Assembly (NCBI GenBank): GCA_018499965.2
Contig: JAHBAS020000023.1
Location: 1-44,396 of the forward strand
Length of the DNA: 44,396 nt
Reading direction: 5' to 3'
Origin: Candidatus Uhrbacteria bacterium
GTDB taxonomy: Bacteria; Patescibacteriota; Patescibacteriia; 2-12-FULL-60-25
Shown: one piece after another, positions 22,625 through 30,582 of the stretch
Position numbering within the stretch: the stretch's first letter is position 1
Layout of the letters: every line of letters begins with the position of its first letter
Notes under the pieces: model-generated
The model's database searches: none
Seen by the model: the letters and a program-made list of their open reading frames with translations, nothing else
What the model was told of the DNA's origin: nothing
Translations under genes and position numbers: made by a program

Positions 22625-24184
22625 CTACGAACGTTTCTTTGGGGAAGATTTGGCGATCTTCTTTTCATTCACAAGATCTTCAAGGTATGCGAGAACCGTA
22701 CGAACGCCAACGCCCGTACCACCATATGGCATATCTGCGCGATATTCTTTTTCACAAAACACCGGTCCGGCAATATCACAATGCACCCATGGCACGTTCC
22801 CAACGAAATGCTTGAGAAATAATCCGGCTTTGATCGCTCCAGCGGATCGTCCGCCGGTATTATTCACGTCTGCGACTTTTGATCGCAACGCTTCGTCATA
22901 GTGCGAAAAAAGCGGAAGCTCCCAGAACAATTCCCCCGCGGTCTTTGCCGCTTTTCCAACAGCACGCGCGAGCGATCGATCGTTCGACATGTACCCCGTA
23001 CAATCATCACCAAGCGCGACGATGACCGCCCCGGTTAATGTAGCGAAATCCAAAATCGCATCTGGCTTAATACGCTTCACCGTATAGCTCAACGAATCCG
23101 CCATGGTTACACGACCTTCGGCATCGGTATTCAAAACTTCGATCGTCATCCCGTTCATGGCTCGCACCACGTCACCTGGTCGATACGAGGTTCCAGATGG
23201 CATATTCTCAACCGCCGCAAAGACCCCATGAACTTCCACGGGAAGGGCGAGATCTGCCAGCGCGGAAAAAGCACCGATCACCACGGCTGCTCCGCCCATA
23301 TCGATTTTCATATTCGTCATGGCATCCGCAGGCTTGAGCGAGAGACCGCCGGAATCGAACGTAACGCCCTTCCCGACCAATGCGATTCGACGAAGCGGCT
23401 TACGCTTTGGCGTATATGTGAGATGGACGAAATACGGAGCATGCGCAGAACCTTCCGCAACCGCAAGCGCGGCGCCCATTCCCATGCGTTCCATGGCCGC
23501 GCGGTCATACACCTTACAGGTGATGCCGCTCCCGCGTTTCACGATCGCCTTCGCTGCGGCCGCGAGATCCGCAGGCTTCATATGTCGAGGCGATGTGTTG
23601 ATCAAATCACGGGCATACGACGTAGCAGCCACGATCACGTCCGCTCGACGAAGCGCCTTTTCGATCGCGCGACAACGCGCAGCATCGGGTTCGATCAATG
23701 CGACAGACGAAAAAACGAATCGTTCTTTCCCCCGCGTCCGCGTTCCGAAATGATCCGAGAATTCATAGGCGCCAAGCGCCACACCTTCCGCAAAAGCCTG
23801 GATCAAAGCTTCGTACTCCGGACCAAGCGCTCCATGCACAGGAGAAACGGTAGCGATACGCTTCGTTTTCGCTTCCTTGGCGATCTTGGCAAGCTGGCCT
23901 CCGGCAATGCGTAACGCATCTGTTTTTCCTGATGAAATCTCCCCAAGACCGATCACGCAAACTTTTCGCGCCTTCATGCACCCAAACGTCGGCAAAGTCA
24001 CGCGCGTACCGTGCGCACCGTCAAAACGCTCCTGACGAAGGAATGGCAAAAGACGCCCGTCAAACGCTTGGTCGATTCGCTCAATAACACGTTCGTGTTC
24101 CCATCGATCTTTCTGCACGTAGACAACGAGAAGATCGCACGCCGTATCACAAACATCCGTATGGAGAACCGTGATAGGTAACAT
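22625..24184 (-). CDS. pepA: Leucyl aminopeptidase, M17 family
   Basis: 519 residues, near the family's usual 480-500. It removes N-terminal residues from peptides with a two-metal centre. The M17 hallmark NTDAEGRVTMADSL is intact, and the upstream metal/substrate segment KGVTFDSGGLSLKP is also exact. The N-terminal domain (about 1-180) is the macro-like regulatory domain of PepA. The C-terminus carries a short basic extension (KKIAKSSPKKRS). It begins 2 nt after the stop of the VKOR-DsbA gene, so the two are translationally coupled. It is cytoplasmic, with no signal. Confidence 0.95.
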   Translation of the reverse strand: MLPITVLHTDVCDTACDLLVVYVQKDRWEHERVIERIDQAFDGRLLPFLRQERFDGAHGTRVTLPTFGCMKARKVCVIGLGEISSGKTDALRIAGGQLAKIAKEAKTKRIATVSPVHGALGPEYEALIQAFAEGVALGAYEFSDHFGTRTRGKERFVFSSVALIEPDAARCRAIEKALRRADVIVAATSYARDLINTSPRHMKPADLAAAAKAIVKRGSGITCKVYDRAAMERMGMGAALAVAEGSAHAPYFVHLTYTPKRKPLRRIALVGKGVTFDSGGLSLKPADAMTNMKIDMGGAAVVIGAFSALADLALPVEVHGVFAAVENMPSGTSYRPGDVVRAMNGMTIEVLNTDAEGRVTMADSLSYTVKRIKPDAILDFATLTGAVIVALGDDCTGYMSNDRSLARAVGKAAKTAGELFWELPLFSHYDEALRSKVADVNNTGGRSAGAIKAGLFLKHFVGNVPWVHCDIAGPVFCEKEYRADMPYGGTGVGVRTVLAYLEDLVNEKKIAKSSPKKRS

Positions 24185-24186
24185 AA

Positions 24187-25317
24187 TTACTTGTTCGTTA
24201 TGCCCCCTTCTTGTTTGATAAGTTCGATGAGCTGATCCGCATTCGGGAGCCCTACGATCATGGTCGTATTCACAAAGAACGTCGGCGTTGAATTCACACC
24301 TAATTCCCCACCCGCATTCAAATCACGCTCAATGATCATACGTGTAGACGTTGCCGTTAAACACGGAACGAACGCATCGACATCCAACCGAAGCTCGGCT
24401 GCGCGTCGCACAAGATCGGCACGTTCGAGCTTATCCTCTTCCATCAACAGCTCCGCGTACGGGAAAAGCGCGCCTTGCCGATCTGCGCAGACTGCGGCAG
24501 CCGCAGACGCCAAAGCGTGCGAATGGATCGGGAGCGGGAAATGACGATACGCGAAACGGATCTTTCCTTGCAATTCCGAGCGGACGCGTTGAAGCTCCGC
24601 ATGAGCCTGACGACACGATGGGCATTCAAAATCCACGAACTCAACCAATGTCACAGGCGCATCAGACGGACCATCCGTGGTCAAACCCTCTGGCAGCAAT
24701 GACGCCCGTACGGCATCTACCTCGCCCTGATCCGGCTGATACGAGCTCAACGCCGCATTCGGTACCGTGGAAGTCCTTTGCGGGTACACCAAGAAAACGA
24801 TCGCGACCGTCCCAACGATCATCGTGGCGAAAAAAACGTAAAACTGGAAAGCGAGCTCTCGCGTTGGAACCGGCGTATCCGCATCCAAAACCTTATCGAA
24901 CCACGAAATGATAAAGAGAAGTGTTGCCGCAACCGCCGACGCCAAACACCATGTGCAAAAAGCCTTGATCTCAAACGCTTGCACGAACGTCAGAAACAGA
25001 GATTCGATCAATCCGACCGTAGCCCCGATCATCGTGAGACGATAGAGCCATCGACGCTGATACGTCGGCCACGCCGTACGAACAACGAGCAGAGCCGCCA
25101 TGCCAAGATAAAATGCCATGCCATATAACGGCGTTGGCAGTCCGAACATCGTAGCCCGAGAAGAAAGACGGACGAGGTCACATCCATGCGTCCCTCCGCA
25201 CACGATCGGACCGCCGGTGGTATATGTGACAAAAAGATACGTCGCAATGAAGAATCCTGCCAATGCCACAACGAACATCGCTCGTCGTACAAGAAAAACA
25301 CGCTGGAGAACGGTCAT
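24187..25317 (-). CDS. VKOR-DsbA fusion, disulfide-forming membrane protein
   Basis: 376 residues. Residues 1-180 are the vitamin K epoxide reductase-like domain with five spans. Its loop Cys pair is C40 and C46 (VCGGTHGC) and its active-site pair is C121/C124 (FCTWC). A linker leads to a DsbA/thioredoxin-4-like domain (about 210-370) with CPSC (C232/C235) and the cis-Pro loop NSTPTFFVN. Family knowledge: VKOR re-oxidises DsbA using quinone, so one polypeptide forms disulfides in exported proteins. This suits the Cys-rich surface protein and pilin in the window. A -10 hexamer lies 8 nt before the ATG. Confidence 0.93.
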   Translation of the reverse strand: MTVLQRVFLVRRAMFVVALAGFFIATYLFVTYTTGGPIVCGGTHGCDLVRLSSRATMFGLPTPLYGMAFYLGMAALLVVRTAWPTYQRRWLYRLTMIGATVGLIESLFLTFVQAFEIKAFCTWCLASAVAATLLFIISWFDKVLDADTPVPTRELAFQFYVFFATMIVGTVAIVFLVYPQRTSTVPNAALSSYQPDQGEVDAVRASLLPEGLTTDGPSDAPVTLVEFVDFECPSCRQAHAELQRVRSELQGKIRFAYRHFPLPIHSHALASAAAAVCADRQGALFPYAELLMEEDKLERADLVRRAAELRLDVDAFVPCLTATSTRMIIERDLNAGGELGVNSTPTFFVNTTMIVGLPNADQLIELIKQEGGITNK

Positions 25318-25325
25318 ATCCGTAC

Positions 25326-25331
25326 AGCTTA
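25326..25331 (-). promoter_or_regulatory. -10 hexamer of the VKOR-DsbA / aminopeptidase operon
   Basis: Minus-strand TAAGCT ends 8 nt before the ATG at 25317. No ribosome binding site is seen. Confidence 0.4.
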
Positions 25332-25413
25332 GCGATGAATGGGCATTTGGTAAAGAAGAGACGCGGTTATGACGTTCTGAAGGAATAAAGCCTTGAATAC
25401 CCCTATTTTTAGC

Positions 25414-26073
25414 CTATGGCGCACAGTTCGAATTCCATAAACCGCGCTTCGCTTCTTTCGCCTCCCGCTGTAACCGGATCAGCGTTACTTTTCTTTCCGG
25501 AGTAAGCGGAAAACTCGTATACGCGTACGCATACCCTTCCGATACGAGCTTAGCATTAAAATCCGTCCCATCCTCAAGCGTGACATTGCGCAACAAGCGC
25601 CCGTATTTGTCCCGTTCGTCCGCCTGGGGATCCGCATCCAAACGGATGCGCGACCCAATCACGAGTACGGACTTTGAAAACGCAGACGCATCTTTTCCAA
25701 AACACTCTACGGCTTTTCGAGGATCGACCGTTTCCGGCGTATTCACGCCAAGCATACGAATACGGACTTTTCCCACACCCTCAAGATCCGCATCCAACGT
25801 ATCCCCATCGACAACGTGCAAAACCGTGGCATTCGTTTCAACTGCCGCATTTCCTTGGATATCCGAAGGAACCTGCTGATCGTCAATCCCATCAGCAGAT
25901 AATGCCTCATCGATAATTACCTCCTGGCTCACCTCTTCCCCAGAGGTCCTTGGCTGAGATGTGATCGTTTTTCTTGCTGCGCCATTCTGCCAAGCGGATA
26001 TCAAAAAAAGCACCCCGATCGCAACCGCCGTTGCAATGAGGCGAACAAGACGTCGACGAGGGAGAAGAGACAT
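25414..26073 (-). CDS. Membrane-anchored or secreted thermonuclease (SNase family)
   Basis: 219 residues. Residues about 10-27 are a membrane anchor or signal (VRLIATAVAIGVLFLISAW), then an acidic linker (45-78), then the SNase OB fold (82-219). Catalytic residues by comparison with staphylococcal nuclease: D89 (VVDGDT), R106, E114 in GVNTPE, and R149 in DKYGR. The residue equivalent to calcium ligand D40 is Asn (N111), as in many bacterial homologues. It would degrade extracellular DNA or RNA, possibly for nucleotide salvage in a cell that cannot make its own. An extended -10 ends 6 nt before the ATG. Confidence 0.9.
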   Translation of the reverse strand: MSLLPRRRLVRLIATAVAIGVLFLISAWQNGAARKTITSQPRTSGEEVSQEVIIDEALSADGIDDQQVPSDIQGNAAVETNATVLHVVDGDTLDADLEGVGKVRIRMLGVNTPETVDPRKAVECFGKDASAFSKSVLVIGSRIRLDADPQADERDKYGRLLRNVTLEDGTDFNAKLVSEGYAYAYTSFPLTPERKVTLIRLQREAKEAKRGLWNSNCAP

Positions 26074-26079
26074 GAAATG

Positions 26080-26088
26080 AGTGTATCA
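26080..26088 (-). promoter_or_regulatory. Extended -10, leaderless nuclease promoter
   Basis: Minus-strand TGATACACT (TGn plus TACACT) ends 6 nt before the ATG at 26073. Confidence 0.55.
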
Positions 26089-26123
26089 CGGAAAACGAAC
26101 GGGACAAGTAGCAAGAAAACCGC

Positions 26124-26129
26124 TACGCT
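26124..26129 (+). promoter_or_regulatory. -10 hexamer of the Smr gene
   Basis: TACGCT ends 6 nt before the ATG at 26136, the same spacing as in other leaderless genes here. Confidence 0.35.
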
Positions 26130-26135
26130 ATACAC

Positions 26136-26471
26136 ATGTCAAAGACAAAACGTCCGCAAAAACTTTCGGACAAAGCGCAAAAAGACGCCGAAGCGGCTAT
26201 CTTCGCCGCTGAACTCGGTTCAGTGCCGGAAATCGACTTACATGGACAAACCGTCAATCAAGCACTTTCGATGCTGGACGGTTTTCTGAACCACGAATGC
26301 CTCCAGGGTACCGAGGCGGTCAAAATCATCCACGGCCGCGGAACCGGAGCCCTTCAAAAGGCCGTTCGACTCTTTCTTCAAGATCATCCCCTCGTTGTTA
26401 TTCTAAAAGACGCCTCCTCAATGAGCCAACAAGGCGGAGTAACATACGCAGCCCTAGAACGAGTAAAATGA
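26136..26471 (+). CDS. Smr-domain protein
   Basis: 111 residues: a basic 25-residue N-terminus and a complete Smr domain. DLHGQTVNQAL (motif 1, with DLHG) and VKIIHGRGTGALQKAV (motif 2, with HGRG) are the nuclease-associated motifs of the MutS2 C-terminal domain. Stand-alone Smr proteins include endonucleases; some act on RNA in ribosome rescue (SmrB). No MutS2 is present in the window. It is divergent from the nuclease gene, 62 nt apart. The DNA-versus-RNA substrate is not deducible. Confidence 0.9.
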   Translation: MSKTKRPQKLSDKAQKDAEAAIFAAELGSVPEIDLHGQTVNQALSMLDGFLNHECLQGTEAVKIIHGRGTGALQKAVRLFLQDHPLVVILKDASSMSQQGGVTYAALERVK

Positions 26472-26480
26472 CCAACTAAC

Positions 26481-26509
26481 TTGACAAAATAAGGTTTTCA
26501 TGCTATATT
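26481..26509 (+). promoter_or_regulatory. Near-consensus promoter with extended -10
   Basis: TTGACA (26481-26486), a 17-bp spacer and TATATT (26504-26509), with TGC directly before the -10. It is one of the strongest promoters in the window. The ATG at 26520 is 10 nt after the -10, so the leader is at most a few bases. Confidence 0.75.
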
Positions 26510-26519
26510 TCTTTTCATT

Positions 26520-27137
26520 ATGAACATGCCAAAATTTTTTGAACATCCAACTCCCCATAGCGAATTTCCTCCTGAAAAAAGCGAGGCCTCTGGCATTCGT
26601 TCACATACGCCACCAACAGGCGAAGAAACAGATGTAGACCTTGAACCTCTTGCGGAGAGCGCAAAACGAGAAACCTCTGCTATGAACGCTCGATCAAATA
26701 TCTCGCGAACGTGGCAGGAGCCTCAAAAACCACAATTCCGAGAAGGGTCTGGAATCCTAGAAGGAACGCTCATGAAAACGGATGCGGAGCATAGAACGAC
26801 ATCGGATCAAGAAATTCAAACGAAGATCGAGGAAGCGAAACGGGACGTTTCCATTGCATTCGAAGACCTTACATTCGATACGAATCCGGAAGAGGGTCTC
26901 GAAGTGCTCAAAGAACTCATTGAAACACACGAGCACAAAGCGCACGTCATCAAGGCTATCTATCCGATCGCTATGGAGGACATGTTGCGCCGATACCTGA
27001 ACGCGAACTCGGATCTTATCGAGGCCTACCAAAAAGAACCCGGTGCCACAGAACTCATCGCGAATATCTACATCGTCTTACGAAACGACATCGCAAGTGA
27101 AGACATCATCGACATCGAAGACGACATGGCTGCATAA
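26520..27137 (+). CDS. Hypothetical acidic protein under a strong promoter
   Basis: 205 residues from MNMPKFFEHPTPHSEFPPEK (alternative Met at 26526). The first 90 residues are polar and likely disordered. Residues about 95-200 are predicted helical and acidic (FDTNPEEGLEVLKELIETHE, AMEDMLRRYLNANSDLIEAY). There is no signal or membrane span. I do not recognise a family. It is a monocistronic unit: a perfect TTGACA promoter at the 5' end and a perfect 10-bp terminator hairpin 23 nt after the stop. This implies high expression of a lineage-specific cytoplasmic protein. Confidence 0.7.
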   Translation: MNMPKFFEHPTPHSEFPPEKSEASGIRSHTPPTGEETDVDLEPLAESAKRETSAMNARSNISRTWQEPQKPQFREGSGILEGTLMKTDAEHRTTSDQEIQTKIEEAKRDVSIAFEDLTFDTNPEEGLEVLKELIETHEHKAHVIKAIYPIAMEDMLRRYLNANSDLIEAYQKEPGATELIANIYIVLRNDIASEDIIDIEDDMAA

Positions 27138-27154
27138 TTTTTTTCAACTGCGAT

Positions 27155-27189
27155 AAAAAACATCCCGATGGGCATCGGGATGTTTTTTT
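27155..27189. terminator. Strong bidirectional terminator
   Basis: Perfect 10-bp stem CATCCCGATG / CATCGGGATG with a GG loop. Six A precede it and seven T follow it. It serves the plus-strand orphan and the convergent archease gene. Confidence 0.92.
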
Positions 27190-27201
27190 ATTTCCTATCA
27201 C

Positions 27202-27633
27202 CTACACCCTGCTCTTGATTCGAATCACTGCCTCCCATTCCCCTGTCGCTTCATTCTTCTTCACCGTCAACCCCTCGTCTGCGGTTCCCGTAACGGGTTT
27301 GGCAAAATGCGTGACCGCGCAACCCATGAACGATCCTTCGACTTTGGTATTCGTAATGAGATTCAAACGCAACTCCTGACAGGTTTCACTGTTTTGATCC
27401 GCGACCTGAATGGCATTATCGAGCATCTTCGCTAAAAGAATCTCCGGAGATTCCGCTTCAACGGAAAACGTTCGCTCATTCTGCGCGTCATTTTCCGGAT
27501 GACGAGCCGGTTCCATGGCTTCAAAAAGCGCATGCATGGCGGCAGTGAACAATCCGGCGCGGGTCTTCCCGTACGCCGTGATCACGACGTGATCCCCCTC
27601 GTGCACAATCTGATATTTCGGTGCGTCTGGCAT
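27202..27633 (-). CDS. Archease-like protein
   Basis: 143 residues, archease size. The N-terminus HEGDHVVITAYGKTRAGLFTAAMHALFEAM fits the family pattern HtaDigieayGkTleElFenAa.aLfe. ILLAKMLDNAI fits the LLv.wLNe segment. AVTHFAKPVTG...EWEAVIRI fits the C-terminal KavTyh..v strand with its metal site. Archease activates the RNA ligase RtcB and lets it turn over many times. RtcB is not in this window. The start MPDAPKYQ is the only nearby Met. It is divergent from the EamA gene, 49 nt apart. Confidence 0.82.
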   Translation of the reverse strand: MPDAPKYQIVHEGDHVVITAYGKTRAGLFTAAMHALFEAMEPARHPENDAQNERTFSVEAESPEILLAKMLDNAIQVADQNSETCQELRLNLITNTKVEGSFMGCAVTHFAKPVTGTADEGLTVKKNEATGEWEAVIRIKSRV

Positions 27634-27670
27634 AGTAATCCGTAGCGTAGCGAATCCGCCTCAAATCGTC

Positions 27671-27676
27671 TACAAT
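27671..27676 (+). promoter_or_regulatory. -10 hexamer of the EamA gene
   Basis: TACAAT ends 6 nt before the ATG at 27683. No Shine-Dalgarno sequence is seen; this fits a leaderless transcript. Confidence 0.5.
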
Positions 27677-27682
27677 GCACGC

Positions 27683-28522
27683 ATGCTCGCCATCCTCATC
27701 ATTACCGGAGCCGCGTTTTTCCTGGAGTTATCGTCTTCTATCGGAAAAGTCGAGATCCAAAAACGACGCGAAAGCATGTATGCCATGGGATTCCTCTCCA
27801 TGATCTGGGGATGCTTCATCTTCGGAGGCATGATCCTAGCCCGCGGAAATCTTGGCTTCGATATCGCCTCGCTCCCAACCTTTGGACTTCGTGCCATCCT
27901 GGAAATCTTCCAAGCCTACGTCTCTCTCCGGGCCATCTCGGAAGCCAGTCGGACAACCTACAGCTTCATCCACGCCGGGACCGTTCCGATCATCCTCATC
28001 ATCGATCTCTTCCTCATGAATGCGCCGATCGGCGGATGGCAAATCATCGGCATGGCAGCGATTCTTGGAGCGATGATGATCCTTTCGTTCAACCACGGCA
28101 TCGACCGAAAGGGACTTCTCTTCGTCATTCTCTCAACCGTCAATGCCGCTATCACGATCTCGCTCTATAAATACGATATTTCTCATTTTAACAGCGTTGA
28201 AGGCGAGCAATTCCTCATCCTCCTCATCCTCCTCGCGTACTTCACGATCGCTGCCCGCGTCTTTTACAAAGAACGTCCATGGCAACTCCTTAAAAAACCC
28301 GTCTTCCTTGCGCAATCCGCCACGTATGGCATCGGACACGTGCTTGATAGCTTCGCTTATCTCTTCGGGGTCGCATCTGTGATCACAGTGACAAAACGTG
28401 CCGCGAGCACCTTATGGGCCCTAGTTTCCGGACGCATCGTGTTCCATGAAAAAAATCTTTTCGTAAAAATAACCTGCCTGTGCCTGATCGTAACCGGCAT
28501 CGTGCTTCTGAATATCCGCTAG
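27683..28522 (+). CDS. EamA/DMT-superfamily transporter
   Basis: 279 residues with about ten hydrophobic spans in two repeats, the architecture of the drug/metabolite transporter superfamily. Recognisable segments include PTFGLRAILEIFQAYVSLRA (first repeat), GAMMILSFNHGIDRKGLLF, and the end GRIVFHEKNLFVKITCLCLI. These proteins move small metabolites, amino acids or nucleotide-sugar-like compounds across the inner membrane. The substrate cannot be read from the sequence. The stop TAG shares a CTAG palindrome with the stop of the convergent gene. Confidence 0.85.
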   Translation: MLAILIITGAAFFLELSSSIGKVEIQKRRESMYAMGFLSMIWGCFIFGGMILARGNLGFDIASLPTFGLRAILEIFQAYVSLRAISEASRTTYSFIHAGTVPIILIIDLFLMNAPIGGWQIIGMAAILGAMMILSFNHGIDRKGLLFVILSTVNAAITISLYKYDISHFNSVEGEQFLILLILLAYFTIAARVFYKERPWQLLKKPVFLAQSATYGIGHVLDSFAYLFGVASVITVTKRAASTLWALVSGRIVFHEKNLFVKITCLCLIVTGIVLLNIR

Positions 28523-29283
28523 ACGGAAAAGAGGGCTTTCGTTTGCATGATATCTTCCGGACTTGCGGCGTAGATGATCGGCTCAATATGCTCTTTGGCA
28601 AAAGCCCGAAGAAGCTCCTGAGTCATTTCTTGCGCGATCTCTGCATTCAATAAATACGAATTCGGCAAAAAGACGCCATAGAGCGGATTAGCTTTTAAGG
28701 CACCGAGCGTATCAGGCGCTGGAGCAGGAACGCAACCGGAGAGCACGATGTCCGGACGAATGCCTCGGATGAATTCGACCGCTTTTTGGACCTTCCCGAT
28801 ATCCATACCGATCTGCAAACTCACTTCTTTTACAAAAGCGAATCCGAGCTTCGTTCGTAAACGATCCTGCTCTTCACGCAGGCGCCCAGGGTCATAAAAC
28901 GGATTATACGCGCAAGAGACATGCAAGCCATCCGCAAGTCGTGAATCGTACATAGCATGAAGAGCCTCCAAGGAATCAAATGTTCCGCGCGGGTATCCGC
29001 TCACGATCATGATGCGACGAATGCCGTTTTTCTTGGCATCGTCAACGCGTTTTCGAAACGCTCCTCGTCCAGCGTCAACGCCGGACTCTCCGCAGTGCCT
29101 GGCAGAAATATAGATGGCGACATCCGCCTCGGGGAAACGTTCACGAACCCATCCGGCAGAAATCACCGGATCGGATGCGCGATCCGTATCCGTCATATCG
29201 AGCTTTAAACCCTGAAGCGACGACAACGGTGCTTCATATGCCTCAACTTCCTCAGATGCTCGAATCGTCAATTCAAAACGCAT
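28519..29283 (-). CDS. MTHFR-like TIM-barrel protein (tentative)
   Basis: 254 residues from MRFELTIRASEEVEAYEAPL. This start is supported by -10 TATCAT 8 nt upstream. The pattern of strands and helices suggests a methylenetetrahydrofolate-reductase-like barrel: AKKNGIRRIMIVSGYPRG is like the GvrNILaLrGDp segment, HVSCAYNPFYDPGRLREEQD is like gvagYPe.Hpea, and the following LGFAFVKEVSLQIGMD is like GADf.iTQ.ffd. The key folate/FAD residues cannot be confirmed by eye, and the protein is shorter than MetF (about 290). The role is therefore only a suggestion. It is convergent with the EamA gene, with overlapping stop codons. Confidence 0.5.
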   Translation of the reverse strand: MRFELTIRASEEVEAYEAPLSSLQGLKLDMTDTDRASDPVISAGWVRERFPEADVAIYISARHCGESGVDAGRGAFRKRVDDAKKNGIRRIMIVSGYPRGTFDSLEALHAMYDSRLADGLHVSCAYNPFYDPGRLREEQDRLRTKLGFAFVKEVSLQIGMDIGKVQKAVEFIRGIRPDIVLSGCVPAPAPDTLGALKANPLYGVFLPNSYLLNAEIAQEMTQELLRAFAKEHIEPIIYAASPEDIMQTKALFSV

Positions 29284-29350
29284 ATAGGCATATGATACGC
29301 TAGAAACACCTAAAAAAGAAGGGAGATAAAGAAAAAATGAATTCTTCCTA

Positions 29351-29385
29351 AAAGCCGAAACGCTCCCGTGAAAATCACGGGAGCG
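29351..29385 (-). terminator. Hairpin terminator downstream of the orphan island's first gene
   Basis: Perfect 11-bp stem CGCTCCCGTGA / TCACGGGAGCG with a 3-nt loop, followed on the minus strand by TTTCGGCTTTT. It lies 58 nt after the stop at 29444. Confidence 0.75.
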
Positions 29386-29443
29386 CGACGACGGAATCGC
29401 GTAAAGACGCGACATGTAAAAGCAGCGCAAGAGAAAAGAACGG

Positions 29444-29827
29444 CTAACGGGACGACTTTGATGGAACGGATCGATGAACGCAGTCGCGTGACGAAAAGCC
29501 GCATCCGCAAACCTGTCCCATCGGGGGTGGCGGGAGACTTTGACGCTTTGCTTCCGTAACAAGTCGCACGAAACGCTCAAACTGCAAACCTCCTGGAATC
29601 TCAATCTCATCTTGTTGCTCAGGCGATGCGCTGAGAAAATCGATGATGACCTGCCTAGGAATATCTGCCTGACATAGAAGCGCAGCAGCAGCCTTCACCC
29701 ACGCGGGTCGAATAGCCACAGGAATATCAGTTTCTTCGGGGGCGAATCGAGAAAGCGTAGCAGCTTCAACAAGAAACGGCTTAATGAGACAGAGCTCATC
29801 TGAAACCTCATTGGATTCTTGCGACAT
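29444..29827 (-). CDS. Orphan island protein A, small Cys-containing
   Basis: 127 residues from MSQESNEVSDELCLIKPFLV. The start ATG at 29827 is 5 nt after a strong Shine-Dalgarno sequence (AAAGGAGG), so the longer in-frame reading to 29926 is rejected. Residues 1-90 are acidic and helical (WVKAAAALLCQADIPRQVII, DFLSASPEQQDEIEIPGG). The C-terminus is Pro-rich, then Cys/Arg-rich (VCGCGFSSRDCVHRSVPSKS), which could bind a metal. No family is recognised. A possible promoter TTGCGG-N17-TACGGT precedes it. It shares the conventional leader and Shine-Dalgarno style of the other island genes. Confidence 0.7.
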   Translation of the reverse strand: MSQESNEVSDELCLIKPFLVEAATLSRFAPEETDIPVAIRPAWVKAAAALLCQADIPRQVIIDFLSASPEQQDEIEIPGGLQFERFVRLVTEAKRQSLPPPPMGQVCGCGFSSRDCVHRSVPSKSSR

Positions 29828-29890
29828 TATAACCTCCTTTGCAAGACCAGAACACCGTACATCCAAGAAGAAAAATCCGCAAGATAAGCG

Positions 29891-29929
29891 AAAACCCGTA
29901 CAAGAAGTGACATCACTTGCCTGCACGGG
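29891..29929 (-). terminator. Long imperfect hairpin with T run between two island genes
   Basis: A 35-nt inverted repeat beginning CCCGTGCAGG and ending ACGGG on the minus strand, centred on AAGTGATGTCACTT, followed by TTTT. It is probably the terminator of the upstream gene (stop at 29951). It contains the 14-nt imperfect palindrome noted, which could also bind a protein. Confidence 0.6.
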
Positions 29930-29950
29930 TCGCGATAACGGGAAAGAGCA

Positions 29951-30523
29951 TCAAGGACCGGTAGACCGTATCCGCGCAAGGCAACGTTTCGCCTCTCGCT
30001 CATTCGCAAAACACATGATCGTGTACGTATCGTGCGTACCGATCGGACCGATCATCAATCGGGTTTCTGCCGTCAGACTGAAAGGAATAACATAACTCAT
30101 TTCCCTCCCACCATCCGTTGACGCGCACACGAAAGACAACGCGTCGCGCGAGACTTCGAATCGCAGACCATGCCAAGACACCGGAGCGTCTACGGCAAGG
30201 GGCAAAATTGCATCCGAAGCGTCCATAACATTGATGATGAGAAGATATCCGATGGGCTCGGATGCTTTTGCGAGTGCGATCTTGAGCCTACGAAGACGCT
30301 CATCCACCTCGATCAACGCCTCTCGGGTCGCTCGACGCTTTTCATCCTGAAGAGCGATAGACTGACAAATCTTCGCCCGTCTTCCAGCGCCACCATCATT
30401 CGCTTTAGAGGCCTTCTTGACCTTCCTAACCCTTCTCAAAGCCTTCTTTGTATTAGCTACTCGCTGCTTCTGAGATGGAGCCTTTCGCTTCGGTGAACCT
30501 GATTTTACGATCAATTTACTCAC
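29951..30523 (-). CDS. Orphan island protein B, Lys/Arg-rich N-terminus
   Basis: 190 residues starting with GTG at 30523, 5-6 nt after AGAGGA. Residues 1-50 are very basic (KRKAPSQKQRVANTKKALRR, VRKVKKASKANDGGAGRRAK), resembling a nucleic-acid-binding tail. Residues 51-90 are a charged helix. Residues about 95-190 form a compact alpha/beta region (SWHGLRFEVSRDALSFVCAS, YTIMCFANEREAKRCLARIR). No family is recognised and no signal is present. It is divergent from the acidic protein at 30743; the two -35 elements are 35 bp apart. Binding DNA, RNA or the acidic partner is a guess from charge only. Confidence 0.7.
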   Translation of the reverse strand: MSKLIVKSGSPKRKAPSQKQRVANTKKALRRVRKVKKASKANDGGAGRRAKICQSIALQDEKRRATREALIEVDERLRRLKIALAKASEPIGYLLIINVMDASDAILPLAVDAPVSWHGLRFEVSRDALSFVCASTDGGREMSYVIPFSLTAETRLMIGPIGTHDTYTIMCFANEREAKRCLARIRSTGP

Positions 30524-30582
30524 GAAATCCTCTTTTCTTATTCCTGGAAGGAACGGCTATTTACGCCAAAATCGGCAGCGAG

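Noticed and set aside
23228-23914. Plus-strand open frames (228 and 144 codons) opposite the aminopeptidase gene
   Set aside because: The M17 motifs on the minus strand are complete; the antisense frames are Arg/His-rich shadows.
29819-29832. TATAAT overlapping the ATG at 29827
   Set aside because: It lies on top of the start codon just after a strong AAAGGAGG site, so it cannot be this gene's promoter and is probably chance.
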